From: Phycisphaerae bacterium
GTDB lineage: Bacteria; Planctomycetota; Phycisphaerae; Sedimentisphaerales; Anaerohalosphaeraceae
Direction of reading: 5' to 3'
DNA: 62,035 bases
Assembly (NCBI GenBank): GCA_018052735.1
Contig: JAGPMT010000012.1
Coordinates: forward strand, 1 to 62,035
Shown: positions 24,976 to 33,592 of the stretch, in pieces
How the letters are laid out: each line of letters opens with the position of its first letter
Position numbering within the stretch: position 1 is the stretch's first letter
Notes under the pieces: model-generated
What the model saw: the letters and a program-made list of their open reading frames with translations, nothing else
Told to the model about the DNA's origin: nothing
The model's database searches: none
Translations under genes and position numbers: made by a program

Positions 24976-25506
24976 ATGGATGCCTCTATGATGCTTCTGA
25001 AGGCCTATTATGAGCTTCTGTACGAGCGGCTGAAACCGCAGCAGGACGCCTGCTGCCGGCGCATGCGTATCCGGCTGACAGAGCAAGTCCAGACGCATTT
25101 TGCAGACCAGATAGGGCAGGAACAATATGCGGCCTATCTGGAAGCCGGCATGGCTTTTTTTGATGAGCGTCTGGAGGCCTACAATCCCATCGGCATGCAG
25201 TACCTTTTTGACCGTCAGCAGCGGCGGACTGCCCTTGAGCTCCAACAGCAGTTAGACTGGTATGACAGCCGCCGCGAGTTTCACAACTTGCTGACCCTTG
25301 TCCGGCAGAAAGCCCAATCCCCGATGACAGACCAGCATATGCAGGCAGCGGCCGCACAGATCATCCAGCAGGCCGGGGCCTTCCCCGACCAGAGCATTCT
25401 GGAGGGCTATCGAGACTGTCCGGCTCTGGAAAAACTGCCGGATTATATTTTGGCAATGGCAATTGAAGACCTGTTGGGAAGAAGTCCGCAAGGTTTCAAT
25501 GCATAA
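24976..25506 (+). CDS. Hypothetical protein
   Basis: 176 aa from the ATG at 24976. No signal peptide or membrane segment; rich in Gln and Tyr, largely helical, with patches such as LLKAYYELLYERLKPQQ, MQYLFDRQQRRTALELQQQL and a C-terminal DYILAMAIEDLLGR. I do not recognise a family. The start follows a consensus promoter by 7 bp and has no ribosome-binding site, in agreement with a leaderless transcript. The metallophosphoesterase gene follows after 28 bp, so the two may be co-transcribed. Confidence 0.65.
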   Translation: MDASMMLLKAYYELLYERLKPQQDACCRRMRIRLTEQVQTHFADQIGQEQYAAYLEAGMAFFDERLEAYNPIGMQYLFDRQQRRTALELQQQLDWYDSRREFHNLLTLVRQKAQSPMTDQHMQAAAAQIIQQAGAFPDQSILEGYRDCPALEKLPDYILAMAIEDLLGRSPQGFNA

Positions 25507-25534
25507 AATACCCAAGCAATTACGGAGTATGCGG

Positions 25535-26372
25535 ATGGTCCGAAAACTTTTCATCCGGCTGGCGGGCATTGCAATGCTGACGGCCCTTAGTCTGCTGGCA
25601 TCCTGTCTGGCAAACGGGGAAAACAATCTGGCTGAACCTTTTGCATTTGTGCAGCTATGCGATCCGCAGCTGGGCTTTTCTGACTATGCACAAGATCAGC
25701 AGTCCCTCAGACAAGCGGTTGAGCAGATAAACCGCCTTGATGCAGATTTTGCCGTAATCTGCGGCGATATGGTTGACAATGCCGTTTCCCGCTCCATTGC
25801 GGATTTTTAAAAACATCATTGGCGGACTTCAAAAGCCGTACTATTGTGTGCCCGGCAACCACGACATAGGCAGCAAGCCGACAGCCGAATCACTTCAGGC
25901 CTACCGCAAGGCATTCGGCAGAGACTATTTTGCTGTTGAGCATAAGGGGGCGGCATTTCTTTTTGTCAATACCCAGCTTTGGAAAGAATCTCTGGAAGGC
26001 GAATCGGAAAAACACCATCGGTGGCTCCAAGAAAGGTTGACGAAGGCATTTGATAAAAAATTGCAGATTTTTGTGGTGGGCCATTATCCACTGTTCATCA
26101 AGTCCCCCCATGAGCCGGACGAATATATGAATCTGCCCCGCGATAAGCGCATGGAACTGCTGGATCTTTTTGAACGCTGCAATGTTGCTGCCTATCTCGG
26201 GGGGCATATGCACAAACTGACAATGAATCGGTATAAGCAAATGCAGCTGGTCAACGCCGAAGCCCTTAGCAAAAATTTCGACGGCCGTCCGCTGAGTTTC
26301 CGCATATGGTATGTCCAGCCCCCGCTTCCGCCCCGCAGCGAATTTATTGCTTTAGATAAAAATAATCCATAA
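25535..26372 (+). pseudogene. Calcineurin-like metallophosphoesterase lipoprotein with a +1 frameshift
   Basis: One protein in two frames. Frame A (from the ATG at 25535, GGAG 7 nt upstream) gives a lipoprotein signal peptide with lipobox LLASC and then FVQLCDPQLGF (metal ligand Asp) and AVICGDMVDN (GDxxD motif); it stops at TAA after DF. Frame B continues exactly there: KNIIGGLQKPYYCVPGNHD (GNHD motif), VVGHYPLF and YLGGHMH (GHxH motif). All metallophosphoesterase motifs are kept, in order, across the junction. The shift lies at GAT-TTT-TAA within TTTTTAAAAAC (25804-25814); removing one T restores a single frame. It could be a recent indel, a homopolymer read error, transcriptional slippage, or programmed +1 slip on UUU before a UAA stop. 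The product would hydrolyse phosphoesters outside the cytoplasm. Confidence 0.8.
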
Positions 26373-26417
26373 TATCCTGTCCTGTGATGGCGATTTTTCC
26401 GATTTAGAATTGCATAC

Positions 26418-26446
26418 TTGACATCAGCAGGCCGGTTTTTTAGACT
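26418..26446 (+). promoter_or_regulatory. Promoter of thrS-infC
   Basis: TTGACA (26418-26423), 17-bp spacer, TAGACT (26441-26446), leaving a leader of about 80 nt before the thrS ATG. No T-box was recognised in the leader. Confidence 0.55.
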
Positions 26447-26533
26447 ATACCTGTTGTTTTTCAGGGCGAACGGCGCCGGATAGGTGCTGAATTTCGCAAA
26501 AAATTACAAAATTTCGAGGAACTGGACAATTTA

Positions 26534-28456
26534 ATGGCAAAAGTCAAACTTCCGGATGGAAGCACCTTGGATGTCGCAGACGGTACCCCTGTATCGGAGG
26601 CTGTTGCCCGTATTGGCAGCGGTTTGGCGCGGGCGGCGGTTGCGGCAAAGCTGAATAATCATCTCGTTGACCTGTCTTGCCCCATTGCTGGGGACTCTGA
26701 TTTGGTCGTCATCACCCAGAAAGACAAAGAAGGCCTTGACATTATGCGGCACAGCTGTGCCCATATTATGGCCGAAGCGATCTGCTCGCTGTGGCCGGCT
26801 GCCAAGCTGGTTTACGGCCCCAATGTGGCCGACGGCTTTTACTATGATATTGATCTTGATACTCCTATCCGGCCGGAAGATTTTGAGCGCATCGAGCAAA
26901 AAATGGCCGACATTATCAAGTCGGATGCACGGTTTGTGCGGATTGAAATGAGCCGGGAGGAAGCCATCCGAAAGATGGCAGGGGACCAATACAAGCTTGA
27001 TAATATCCAGAATGCAAAGGGGGATACAATCAGTTTTTACCGGCAGGGCGACGGATTTGAAGACCTTTGCCGCGGCCCGCATATCCCGCGGACGGGCGTC
27101 TTAGACCCCAAAGCATTCAAAATCATGTCGGTGGCCGGAGCCTACTGGCACGGCGACGCCTCGCAAAAAATGCTGCAGAGGGTCTATGGCACCTGCTGGC
27201 GGAACAAGAAGGAACTGGACGATTACCTTCATCAGCTCGAAGAGGCCAAAAAACGCGACCATCGGCTGATCGGCCGGCAGATGGACCTGTTCAGTTTCCA
27301 AGATGAAGGACCCGGCTTTGCCTTTCTGCATCCCAAGGGCATGCGCATCTGGAATGAGATTGTCGATTACTGGAGAGCCGTGCACCGCCGGTACGGCTAT
27401 GAGGAAGTTAAGACCCCCATCATGCTCAACGAGTCGCTGTGGCATCGGAGCGGCCATTGGGACAACTACAAAGAAAATATGTATTTCACCACAGTGGACA
27501 ACATCACCTATGCTGTCAAGCCGATGAACTGTCCGGGGGGCCTGCTGATTTACAAGACCAGCAAGCATTCCTATCGTGAACTGCCGATGCGGGTAGCCGA
27601 GCTGGGGCTGGTGCATCGGTATGAAGCCAGCGGGCAGATGCACGGTCTGGTGCGGGTCCGGCAGTTTACCCAAGACGATGCCCATATCTTCTGCACGCCC
27701 GAGCAGATTGAAAGCGAGATTGTGGGGGTTATCAACCTGATTCAGGAAATCTATGCGGCGTTCGGGTTTGCCGATTATCATGTGGAGCTTTCCACAAAGC
27801 CCGAAAAGCATATCGGTTCTGATGAGATCTGGGAAACGGCAACCAACGCCCTGAAAGCCGCTCTGGACCATAAGAAGATGCAGTACAAGATTAATGAAGG
27901 CGACGGGGCATTTTATGGGCCGAAAATTGATTTCCATATCAACGACTGCCTGAAGCGTTCGTGGCAGCTGGGGACTATTCAGCTTGATTTTTCAATGCCG
28001 CAGCGTTTTGAGCTGGTCTATACGGCTGCGGACAATACCGAACAGACCCCAGTGATGATTCATCGGGCGATATTGGGTTCATTGGAGCGGTTTTTGGGCA
28101 TCCTGATTGAGCATTATGCGGGGCATTTCCCCCTGTGGCTGGCGCCCGAACAGGTGCGGGTGCTGCCCATCAGCGAAAAAACAAATGACTACGCCGCGGC
28201 GGTGCTGGCGCAGCTTAAACAGGCCGGCCTGCGGGCTTGGGCGGATATCTCCGATGACAAAATCGGGGCCAAGATTGCCAAGGCCCACACCGATAAGGTC
28301 CCGTATATGCTGGTTGTCGGCCCTAAAGAAGCGCAGGCAGGTCTGGTGAATGTCCGCAGTTGGCCCAGCCAGCAGACCCAGACCGTCTCAATAGCCCAGT
28401 TTATTTCAACAGCCCAGCAGAAAATAGCCGATAAATCTCTGGAGTTGGCATTGTAA
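26534..28456 (+). CDS. thrS: Threonyl-tRNA synthetase
   Basis: 640 aa, full length class II synthetase. Domains: N-terminal TGS domain (about 1-62), editing domain (about 63-225) with the HxxxH zinc-like motif HSCAHIMAEA, catalytic core (about 245-535) with the zinc-ligand block AVKPMNCPGG and motif 2 RVAELGLVHRYEASGQMHGLVRVR, and anticodon-binding domain (about 540-640). Editing His residues are kept, so Ser-tRNA-Thr proofreading should be active. GAGGA precedes the ATG. Followed by infC 66 bp later, the common thrS-infC order. Confidence 0.97.
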   Translation: MAKVKLPDGSTLDVADGTPVSEAVARIGSGLARAAVAAKLNNHLVDLSCPIAGDSDLVVITQKDKEGLDIMRHSCAHIMAEAICSLWPAAKLVYGPNVADGFYYDIDLDTPIRPEDFERIEQKMADIIKSDARFVRIEMSREEAIRKMAGDQYKLDNIQNAKGDTISFYRQGDGFEDLCRGPHIPRTGVLDPKAFKIMSVAGAYWHGDASQKMLQRVYGTCWRNKKELDDYLHQLEEAKKRDHRLIGRQMDLFSFQDEGPGFAFLHPKGMRIWNEIVDYWRAVHRRYGYEEVKTPIMLNESLWHRSGHWDNYKENMYFTTVDNITYAVKPMNCPGGLLIYKTSKHSYRELPMRVAELGLVHRYEASGQMHGLVRVRQFTQDDAHIFCTPEQIESEIVGVINLIQEIYAAFGFADYHVELSTKPEKHIGSDEIWETATNALKAALDHKKMQYKINEGDGAFYGPKIDFHINDCLKRSWQLGTIQLDFSMPQRFELVYTAADNTEQTPVMIHRAILGSLERFLGILIEHYAGHFPLWLAPEQVRVLPISEKTNDYAAAVLAQLKQAGLRAWADISDDKIGAKIAKAHTDKVPYMLVVGPKEAQAGLVNVRSWPSQQTQTVSIAQFISTAQQKIADKSLELAL

Positions 28457-28522
28457 AAGGTCTGTCTGGAAACGGTTCCGGCAGCTTATTAAAGAGTCTT
28501 GTTTTTAGAAAGGTACAGAGCC

Positions 28523-29038
28523 ATTAATAAAGACAGTTTACGGATAAATGACCGGATCCGAACCAGTCCGGTCCGCCTGATTGATGAAAATAACGTTCAG
28601 GTCGGTATTGTCAGCATCAAAGAGGCATTGGAAAGGGCACAGGAAGCTGGACTGGATCTTGTGGAGGTGGCCCCCAACTCAACACCGCCAGTATGCCGAA
28701 TTATGGATTTCGGCAAATACATCTATGAACAGAAGCGCAAAATCAAGCTGAGCCAGAAAAAGCAGCACACAGTGGTCCTGAAGGAAATCCGCCTGCGTCC
28801 CAAGATTGACGACCACGACAGAGATATCAAAATCGGCCATGCCGCTAAATTTCTCGAAAAAGGAAACAAAGTCCAGTTTACCATCCTCTTCCGCGGCCGG
28901 GAAATGATGCATGTTGAACAGGGCTATGAACTGATGGATCAGATTGTCCAGATGCTTCAGGAGCACGGCAAACTGGAGCGCAAGGCCCAAATGCTCGGAC
29001 GACGGATGACGATGGTTATGGCGCCGGCCAAGGGGTAA
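28523..29038 (+). CDS. infC: Translation initiation factor IF-3, probable AUU start
   Basis: 171 aa from the ATT at 28523. IF-3 binds the 30S subunit, prevents premature 50S joining and checks the start codon. Both domains are visible: N-terminal LRINDRIRTSPVRLIDENN and the C-terminal LKEIRLRPKIDDHDRDIKIGHAAKFLEKG. No ATG exists near the N-terminus. AGAAAGG ends 9 nt before ATT, and the resulting INKDSLRINDRIR lines up with other IF-3 N-termini; a TTG at 28499 lacks a ribosome-binding site. AUU starts are the basis of IF-3 autoregulation in other bacteria. rpmI and rplT, the usual neighbours, do not follow. Confidence 0.93.
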   Translation: MNKDSLRINDRIRTSPVRLIDENNVQVGIVSIKEALERAQEAGLDLVEVAPNSTPPVCRIMDFGKYIYEQKRKIKLSQKKQHTVVLKEIRLRPKIDDHDRDIKIGHAAKFLEKGNKVQFTILFRGREMMHVEQGYELMDQIVQMLQEHGKLERKAQMLGRRMTMVMAPAKG

Positions 29039-29113
29039 TCGGAGGGTCTGGATGGAGCGGCTTTTCTAAAACGCCCTCTTCCTTTATCCAGCAGCGAATA
29101 AAGCGGTTTTTGA

Positions 29114-29141
29114 TTGACAGCTTGCCGGCGGTTCCTATAAT
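29114..29141 (+). promoter_or_regulatory. Consensus promoter of the HEAT-repeat gene
   Basis: TTGACA (29114-29119), 16-bp spacer, TATAAT (29136-29141): both boxes are perfect. The leader to the ATG at 29253 is about 105 nt. Confidence 0.75.
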
Positions 29142-29252
29142 AAATCAAACACCGTTTTTTCAACGGGATGTAAGATGCATAACTTCTTTTTAGAAAGAGA
29201 TTGAGAGTCTGTCGGACAAAGCCGGAGCAGACAGAGTAATGGGAGATAATCG

Positions 29253-31025
29253 ATGGGAAAAATGAAGATGCATGTACGGCTGGCAGGGTGGAGTCTGCTG
29301 CTTTGTTCAACATTGTTATTTGCAGCAAGCGTAGAAGAGGACTGGAACGATTTTCTGCACTATACGGCCATCGGGCGGTTTGAGCTGGCCAAGGGCTATG
29401 CCGAACAGCTCATCCAGAATCAGGCCGACCCCAATGTCCTGCTGACCCTGGCTGAGGAGAATCCCGAAGGCTATCGTCTGCTGCTGAAAATGCATGCCGA
29501 CAGCGATGAACTGCGGCAGGTCAGCGGCCAAATTTTGGCACTGATTGAGCAAGGCCGCTATATCCGCCGCACCGATCCGAAAATCATTGTTCAGGAAATT
29601 GCCCGTCTGAGCACAACCATCCGCGGACGGATTGCCGCCGAAGAACGGCTTAAAAATGCTGGCGAATATGCCATTCCTTATATGCTGGCGGCTCTGGCGG
29701 ATGAATCCCGCCGCAGCGAGTTTGCTTATATTACCGAGGCGCTGCCGAAGATCGGCCGTCCGGCGATTCGGCCTTTGACAGCAGCACTTCAGACAGACAA
29801 TATCGCCCTCAAAATTGAAATCATCCGGGCGCTGGGCAAAATCGGCTATTTTGAACCTCTGCCGTATCTGAAGCTGGTGGTCGAAAAGGACTCCTCCGAT
29901 CTGCTCAAGGCGCAAGCTGTCAAGGCTATTGAGCAAATTGATGCGGGGGCTCTTAAGATTCCTGCAGCCGAACTGTTCTTTAAGCTCGGGGAAAATTACT
30001 ATAATGGAACCGATTCCCTCATGCCGGCGGCGGAGTTTGACTTTGCCAATATCTGGTTTTGGGATGCCGCCAAACAGTCGCTGATTCGCTATGAGGTCAA
30101 TAAGGCCTATTTTGATGAACTGATGGCGATGCGCTGCTGTGAATGGACGCTCAAGGCCGATCCGAGCGTCGGGAAAGCCATCGGCTTATGGATTGCTTCC
30201 TTTTTCCGTGCAGAATCCGTCGGTGTTCCGATGCCCGAATACTTTGATGCCGGTCATGCGGATGCAATGACCTATGCCACAACCGCAGGCCCGGAATATC
30301 TGCATCAGGCACTGGAGCGGGCCATTGGCGATAACGATGCCTATGTCGCTTTGGGCGTAGTTGAGGCGCTGGCTGTAAACGCCGGCGAAAAGTCTCTTCT
30401 GTATCAGGTGGGGACAGAGCAGCCTTTGGCCAAGGCCCTCAGTTTCGGCGACCGCAAGGTTCGCTACAGTGCAGCCATTGCTTTTGCCGAAGCCAATCCG
30501 GTAACCGAGTTTGTCGGCAGCAGCGCCATTGTAGAAAATCTGGCCGCCGCTGTAGTACAGGAAGGAGCTGACCAAATCGGCGCAGAAGCGGCCGGAGAGT
30601 ATGCCTTGCGCTCGGTGAAAGCAATGTATAAGCTGGCCTTGGTCCGGAACAAAATAGTGGACTTATCCAAGGCACTTCCTGCTTTAATACAGGTTACGCA
30701 GAATGCGGACCCCCAAATGCGGGTTCTGGCAGCCGGGGTTTTGGCGCATCTGACAAGCCCTCAGGCCCAGCGGGCTATTGCGGCAATGGCGCTGTCGGAG
30801 CAGAATGACAAGGAAATTCGCATCTCAGCGTTTGAATCTCTGGCGTTGTCGGCCAAGCTGAATGCCAACCTGCTGTTGACCGAACAAATCGATGCCCTGT
30901 ATGCCATTGTCAGCTCAACCCAAGCTGATCCTGATTTGCGTGCAGCTGCAGCCGGCGCATACGGCGCATTGAACCTTCCCAGTGAACAAGTCAAGCGGCT
31001 GATTCTCGACCAAGCCAAGTCTTGA
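29253..31025 (+). CDS. Secreted HEAT-repeat protein
   Basis: 590 aa. N-terminal signal peptide (hydrophobic LAGWSLLLCSTLLFAAS, cleavage about residue 25), so it is exported to the periplasm. The mature part is almost entirely helical with HEAT/PBS-lyase-like repeats, for example IPYMLAALADESRR, AIRPLTAALQTDNIALKIEII and MRVLAAGVLAHLTSPQAQRAI. Such solenoids bind proteins; no enzymatic motif is seen. It has its own consensus promoter and GGGAG 7 nt before the ATG. It lies directly before the ATP synthase operon, separated by 87 bp with a hairpin (CCGGAAA/TTTCCGG), so a functional link to ATP synthase is possible but unproven. Confidence 0.8.
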   Translation: MGKMKMHVRLAGWSLLLCSTLLFAASVEEDWNDFLHYTAIGRFELAKGYAEQLIQNQADPNVLLTLAEENPEGYRLLLKMHADSDELRQVSGQILALIEQGRYIRRTDPKIIVQEIARLSTTIRGRIAAEERLKNAGEYAIPYMLAALADESRRSEFAYITEALPKIGRPAIRPLTAALQTDNIALKIEIIRALGKIGYFEPLPYLKLVVEKDSSDLLKAQAVKAIEQIDAGALKIPAAELFFKLGENYYNGTDSLMPAAEFDFANIWFWDAAKQSLIRYEVNKAYFDELMAMRCCEWTLKADPSVGKAIGLWIASFFRAESVGVPMPEYFDAGHADAMTYATTAGPEYLHQALERAIGDNDAYVALGVVEALAVNAGEKSLLYQVGTEQPLAKALSFGDRKVRYSAAIAFAEANPVTEFVGSSAIVENLAAAVVQEGADQIGAEAAGEYALRSVKAMYKLALVRNKIVDLSKALPALIQVTQNADPQMRVLAAGVLAHLTSPQAQRAIAAMALSEQNDKEIRISAFESLALSAKLNANLLLTEQIDALYAIVSSTQADPDLRAAAAGAYGALNLPSEQVKRLILDQAKS

Positions 31026-31051
31026 ATGCACTGGATGGTTTTCTCAGTCTG

Positions 31052-31076
31052 AACCGGAAAAACGAAGGTTTCCGGC
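31052..31076 (+). terminator. Hairpin between HEAT gene and atp operon
   Basis: CCGGAAA and TTTCCGG form a 7-bp stem with an 8-10-nt loop; a T-rich stretch begins about 13 nt later (TTGTTTTTTGC). Possible weak terminator of the HEAT gene. Confidence 0.4.
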
Positions 31077-31112
31077 GATAGAGCTTGTTTTTTGCTTTCA
31101 GAAAGGTGAAAA

Positions 31113-31379
31113 ATGGCTGGGAACCGGAAAAAAAGATTTGAAAATCCCGATTTTTACCGCGGGGCTATGCGCTGGATGGGGGTGGGTATTGAATTCTGTC
31201 TGGTCATCGGCATCTTCTGTCTGGTTGGCTATTATCTGGATACACTGGAAGGAACAAGTCCGGGCTGGCTGATTCTGGGATTTTTTGTCGGTTTTGGGGT
31301 GATGCTCTATCTAATGTTAAAGCGAGCCAAAAAAGACGAGGATGAACGGTCTAAAGAACAGTCCGATCAGTCGGAATGA
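31113..31379 (+). CDS. AtpZ/AtpI-family membrane protein
   Basis: 88 aa with two membrane segments (about residues 22-43 and 49-70) and an acidic, charged C-terminus. It matches small AtpZ/AtpI-type proteins that precede ATP synthase operons (GVGIEFCLVIGIFCLVGYYLDT and SPGWLILGFFVGFGVMLYLMLKR). In other bacteria such proteins assist c-ring assembly or Mg2+ supply. GAAAGG lies 7 nt upstream of the ATG. First gene of the operon. Confidence 0.85.
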   Translation: MAGNRKKRFENPDFYRGAMRWMGVGIEFCLVIGIFCLVGYYLDTLEGTSPGWLILGFFVGFGVMLYLMLKRAKKDEDERSKEQSDQSE

Positions 31380-31854
31380 CCCGCTGCGCCGTGCCAAACG
31401 TTCCATTGATCCTGCGCCCCAGTTTCCGTTTGGACGGCTTGTTTTCTTTACGGGGCTGCTTGCGGTTGGAGGAATGTTCATTTATCGGTTAAGTGAAACG
31501 GGCGGGCAAATGTCACAAACTGCCTGCCTCAGTGCCGCAGCCGTTTCATTGCTGTCTGCCCTTGTCGGCATTATTCCTGTTGTCAAAACATGGCGGCGGG
31601 AGCTTCTTTGGGTTCTGCTGGGATTTTTTTTATCCGGCATAATTCGTTTATTGATTGGCACACTGGGGGTCGTTATAATAATACTTTTTACAAAGATACA
31701 AAGGATACAATTTATCGGGTATTTGGCTTTGTTTTATACAGCGTTTCTGGCGGCCGATACATGGCTGGCCTTATGGATTTTGCAGAATACGCGGATACAA
31801 AAGCAGGAAACGGCGGTACATGGAACTATTTGGGATATTATTGGCAAATCTTAA
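31342..31854 (+). CDS. ATP synthase operon membrane protein, AtpI-like
   Basis: 170 aa with four membrane segments (about 29-48, 62-81, 90-115, 121-145). Its place directly before atpB and the four-helix layout are those of subunit I (AtpI), though the sequence is poorly conserved. The frame overlaps the preceding gene by 38 bp; the assumed ATG touches GAGG so closely that a later start is possible. It also overlaps atpB by 35 bp. Both overlaps suggest tight translational coupling. Confidence 0.7.
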   Translation: MNGLKNSPISRNDPLRRAKRSIDPAPQFPFGRLVFFTGLLAVGGMFIYRLSETGGQMSQTACLSAAAVSLLSALVGIIPVVKTWRRELLWVLLGFFLSGIIRLLIGTLGVVIIILFTKIQRIQFIGYLALFYTAFLAADTWLALWILQNTRIQKQETAVHGTIWDIIGKS

Positions 31855-32620
31855 TCCGCTTAAAGAAGTGGTCAGTAAGCCGATTTATGAATTTACGGTC
31901 GGCCGCTGGACCGTTGCATTTACCAATCATATGTTTATGATAGCCCTGGCCTCCGCTGCCCTGATGATAGGGCTACCGCTGGCGGTCCGGCAAAAGGGTC
32001 TGGTGCCGCGGGGCTTTAAGAATGTCATTGAAACGATCTGTGTGTTCCTGCGGGAAGACATGGCACGTCCCATGCTCAAAGAGCATACCGACCGCTATAT
32101 CAGCGTTCTATGGACGATGTTTTTCTTTATTTTGACAATGAACCTGCTGGGACTGACGCCGCTGGACCGGTTTGTCTGGCTGTTTACCAAAAAACAAAAC
32201 TGGGGGGGAGCGGCAACGGCCAATATTTATGTGACCGGGGCATTGGCAACCTTTGCCTTTCTCCTGTTTCATGCCGCAGGCATCCGGCAGAAGGGATTTA
32301 TCAAGTATCTGGCAACCTTGTCGCCTAAAGTGCCGTGGCTGATGATGCCGTTTATGTTTGTGATGGAGCTGCTCAGTTCGTTTGTGCGGCTTTTTTCGCT
32401 GGCAATTCGGTTGTTTGCCAACATTCTGGCCGGCCATATTCTGCTGGCTGTGCTGCTGGGTTTTATTATAATGTTCAAGAACTTTATGGTGGCTTCGGCC
32501 TCTATTCTGGCAACCACCCTGATGAGTCTGCTGGAGCTGTTTGTAGCATTCCTTCAGGCCTATATATTTGTGTTTTTAACGACGGTCTTTATTATGTTTG
32601 CTGTCAGTGAAGAGCATTAA
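31820..32620 (+). CDS. atpB: ATP synthase F0 subunit a
   Basis: 266 aa. Stator part of the proton channel in the inner membrane. The essential Arg is visible in FSLAIRLFANILAGH, and the C-terminal helix LLELFVAFLQAYIFVFLTTVFI with its Gln is typical. Five to six hydrophobic segments are predicted. The insertion between helices 2 and 3 (LFTKKQNWGGAATANIYV) is longer than in E. coli. Overlaps the AtpI-like gene by 35 bp. Confidence 0.95.
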   Translation: MELFGILLANLNPLKEVVSKPIYEFTVGRWTVAFTNHMFMIALASAALMIGLPLAVRQKGLVPRGFKNVIETICVFLREDMARPMLKEHTDRYISVLWTMFFFILTMNLLGLTPLDRFVWLFTKKQNWGGAATANIYVTGALATFAFLLFHAAGIRQKGFIKYLATLSPKVPWLMMPFMFVMELLSSFVRLFSLAIRLFANILAGHILLAVLLGFIIMFKNFMVASASILATTLMSLLELFVAFLQAYIFVFLTTVFIMFAVSEEH

Positions 32621-32684
32621 AGCCGGCGTTAGAATGTATAAAAAGACAAGAAAAACCAGTTTTTGTATGTGGAGGTATTAACCC

Positions 32685-32960
32685 ATGTTGGATTTGGCAA
32701 CAATGGCACCGATGCTGCTGGCCGAAATTGTTCTGGATGACAAGGCATTCGGCCTGCTGGGCGGTCTTTTGGGAACCGGATTGATTGTATTGGGGGCTGC
32801 TCGGGGCATCGGGCAGCTGGCCGGCAGTGCCGTAGAGGCAATTGCACGGCAGCCGGAAGCCGGCAACCGAATCTTTACGACGATGATTATTGCAGCGGCA
32901 CTGATTGAAGGCGTCACGCTGTTTGCGCTGATTATCTGTCTTCTGGCAGTATTGGGATAA
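32685..32960 (+). CDS. atpE: ATP synthase F0 subunit c
   Basis: 91 aa, two helices with the loop AIARQPEA. The ion-binding carboxylate is Glu75 (AALIEGVTLFAL). Gln44 is present in helix 1, but the residues after Glu (EG rather than ES/ET) do not match the sodium-binding pattern known from Ilyobacter-type rings, so H+ is the more likely coupling ion. A longer N-terminus (about 20 residues) than in E. coli. GGAGG 9 nt before the ATG gives strong translation, as expected for the most abundant subunit. Confidence 0.95.
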   Translation: MLDLATMAPMLLAEIVLDDKAFGLLGGLLGTGLIVLGAARGIGQLAGSAVEAIARQPEAGNRIFTTMIIAAALIEGVTLFALIICLLAVLG

Positions 32961-32983
32961 TATCTTGCACAAAGGGAACCGTT

Positions 32984-33580
32984 ATGCAGGTTCGCAGAAT
33001 TGTTGCGGTTTTGGTATTGCTTGTCTGCATCTGCGGACGGCTGGCTGCCTCTGAAGGCACCGCCGAAAGCGAAGCCGCCCCCAGTGTGTTCGAAGGGTAT
33101 TTCGGCGAATCCATCTGGACGCTGGTCTGGTTTGGCGTGCTGCTGGGGGTGCTGTGGAAATTTGCCTGGAAGCCGCTTCTGGCGGGGCTGACGGGCCGGC
33201 AGGAATATATCGAAAGGCAAATCAGCGACGCAGAAAAAACACGGGCTGAAGCCAAGAAAGTGCTGGAAGAATACGGCGCCAAATTGGCCGATGCAGAACG
33301 GCAGGGGCGGGATATTATTGCCGCCCGCATCCGGGATGCGGAAAAGCAGGCGCAGGAAGTGCAATTGAAAATTCAGCAGGAGATTGAACAGCGCAAAGCC
33401 CGCGCTGAGGCCGATTTAGACCGTGAACGCATCGAGGCCGAAGAAAAACTGTGGGTGCAGGCCGGCGAGATTATCCGGCGGCTGGGACAGGATGTCTTCG
33501 GCAAAGCCCTTGACGATGAGGATAACCAGCGGCTGATACGGCAGGCCATTGACCGGCTCAAAGAAGTCAGCCGCCGCTAA
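32984..33580 (+). CDS. atpF: ATP synthase F0 subunit b
   Basis: 198 aa. Peripheral stalk. It starts with a hydrophobic segment resembling a signal peptide (VRRIVAVLVLLVCICGRLAAS), then a second membrane helix (SIWTLVWFGVLLGVLWKFAWKPL) and the long charged helix (QISDAEKTRAEAKKVLEEYGAKL). The extra N-terminal hydrophobic stretch is unusual compared with E. coli b and may be a cleaved signal sequence. Single copy; no b' gene. Confidence 0.92.
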   Translation: MQVRRIVAVLVLLVCICGRLAASEGTAESEAAPSVFEGYFGESIWTLVWFGVLLGVLWKFAWKPLLAGLTGRQEYIERQISDAEKTRAEAKKVLEEYGAKLADAERQGRDIIAARIRDAEKQAQEVQLKIQQEIEQRKARAEADLDRERIEAEEKLWVQAGEIIRRLGQDVFGKALDDEDNQRLIRQAIDRLKEVSRR

Positions 33581-33592
33581 GCGAGGCGCTCT

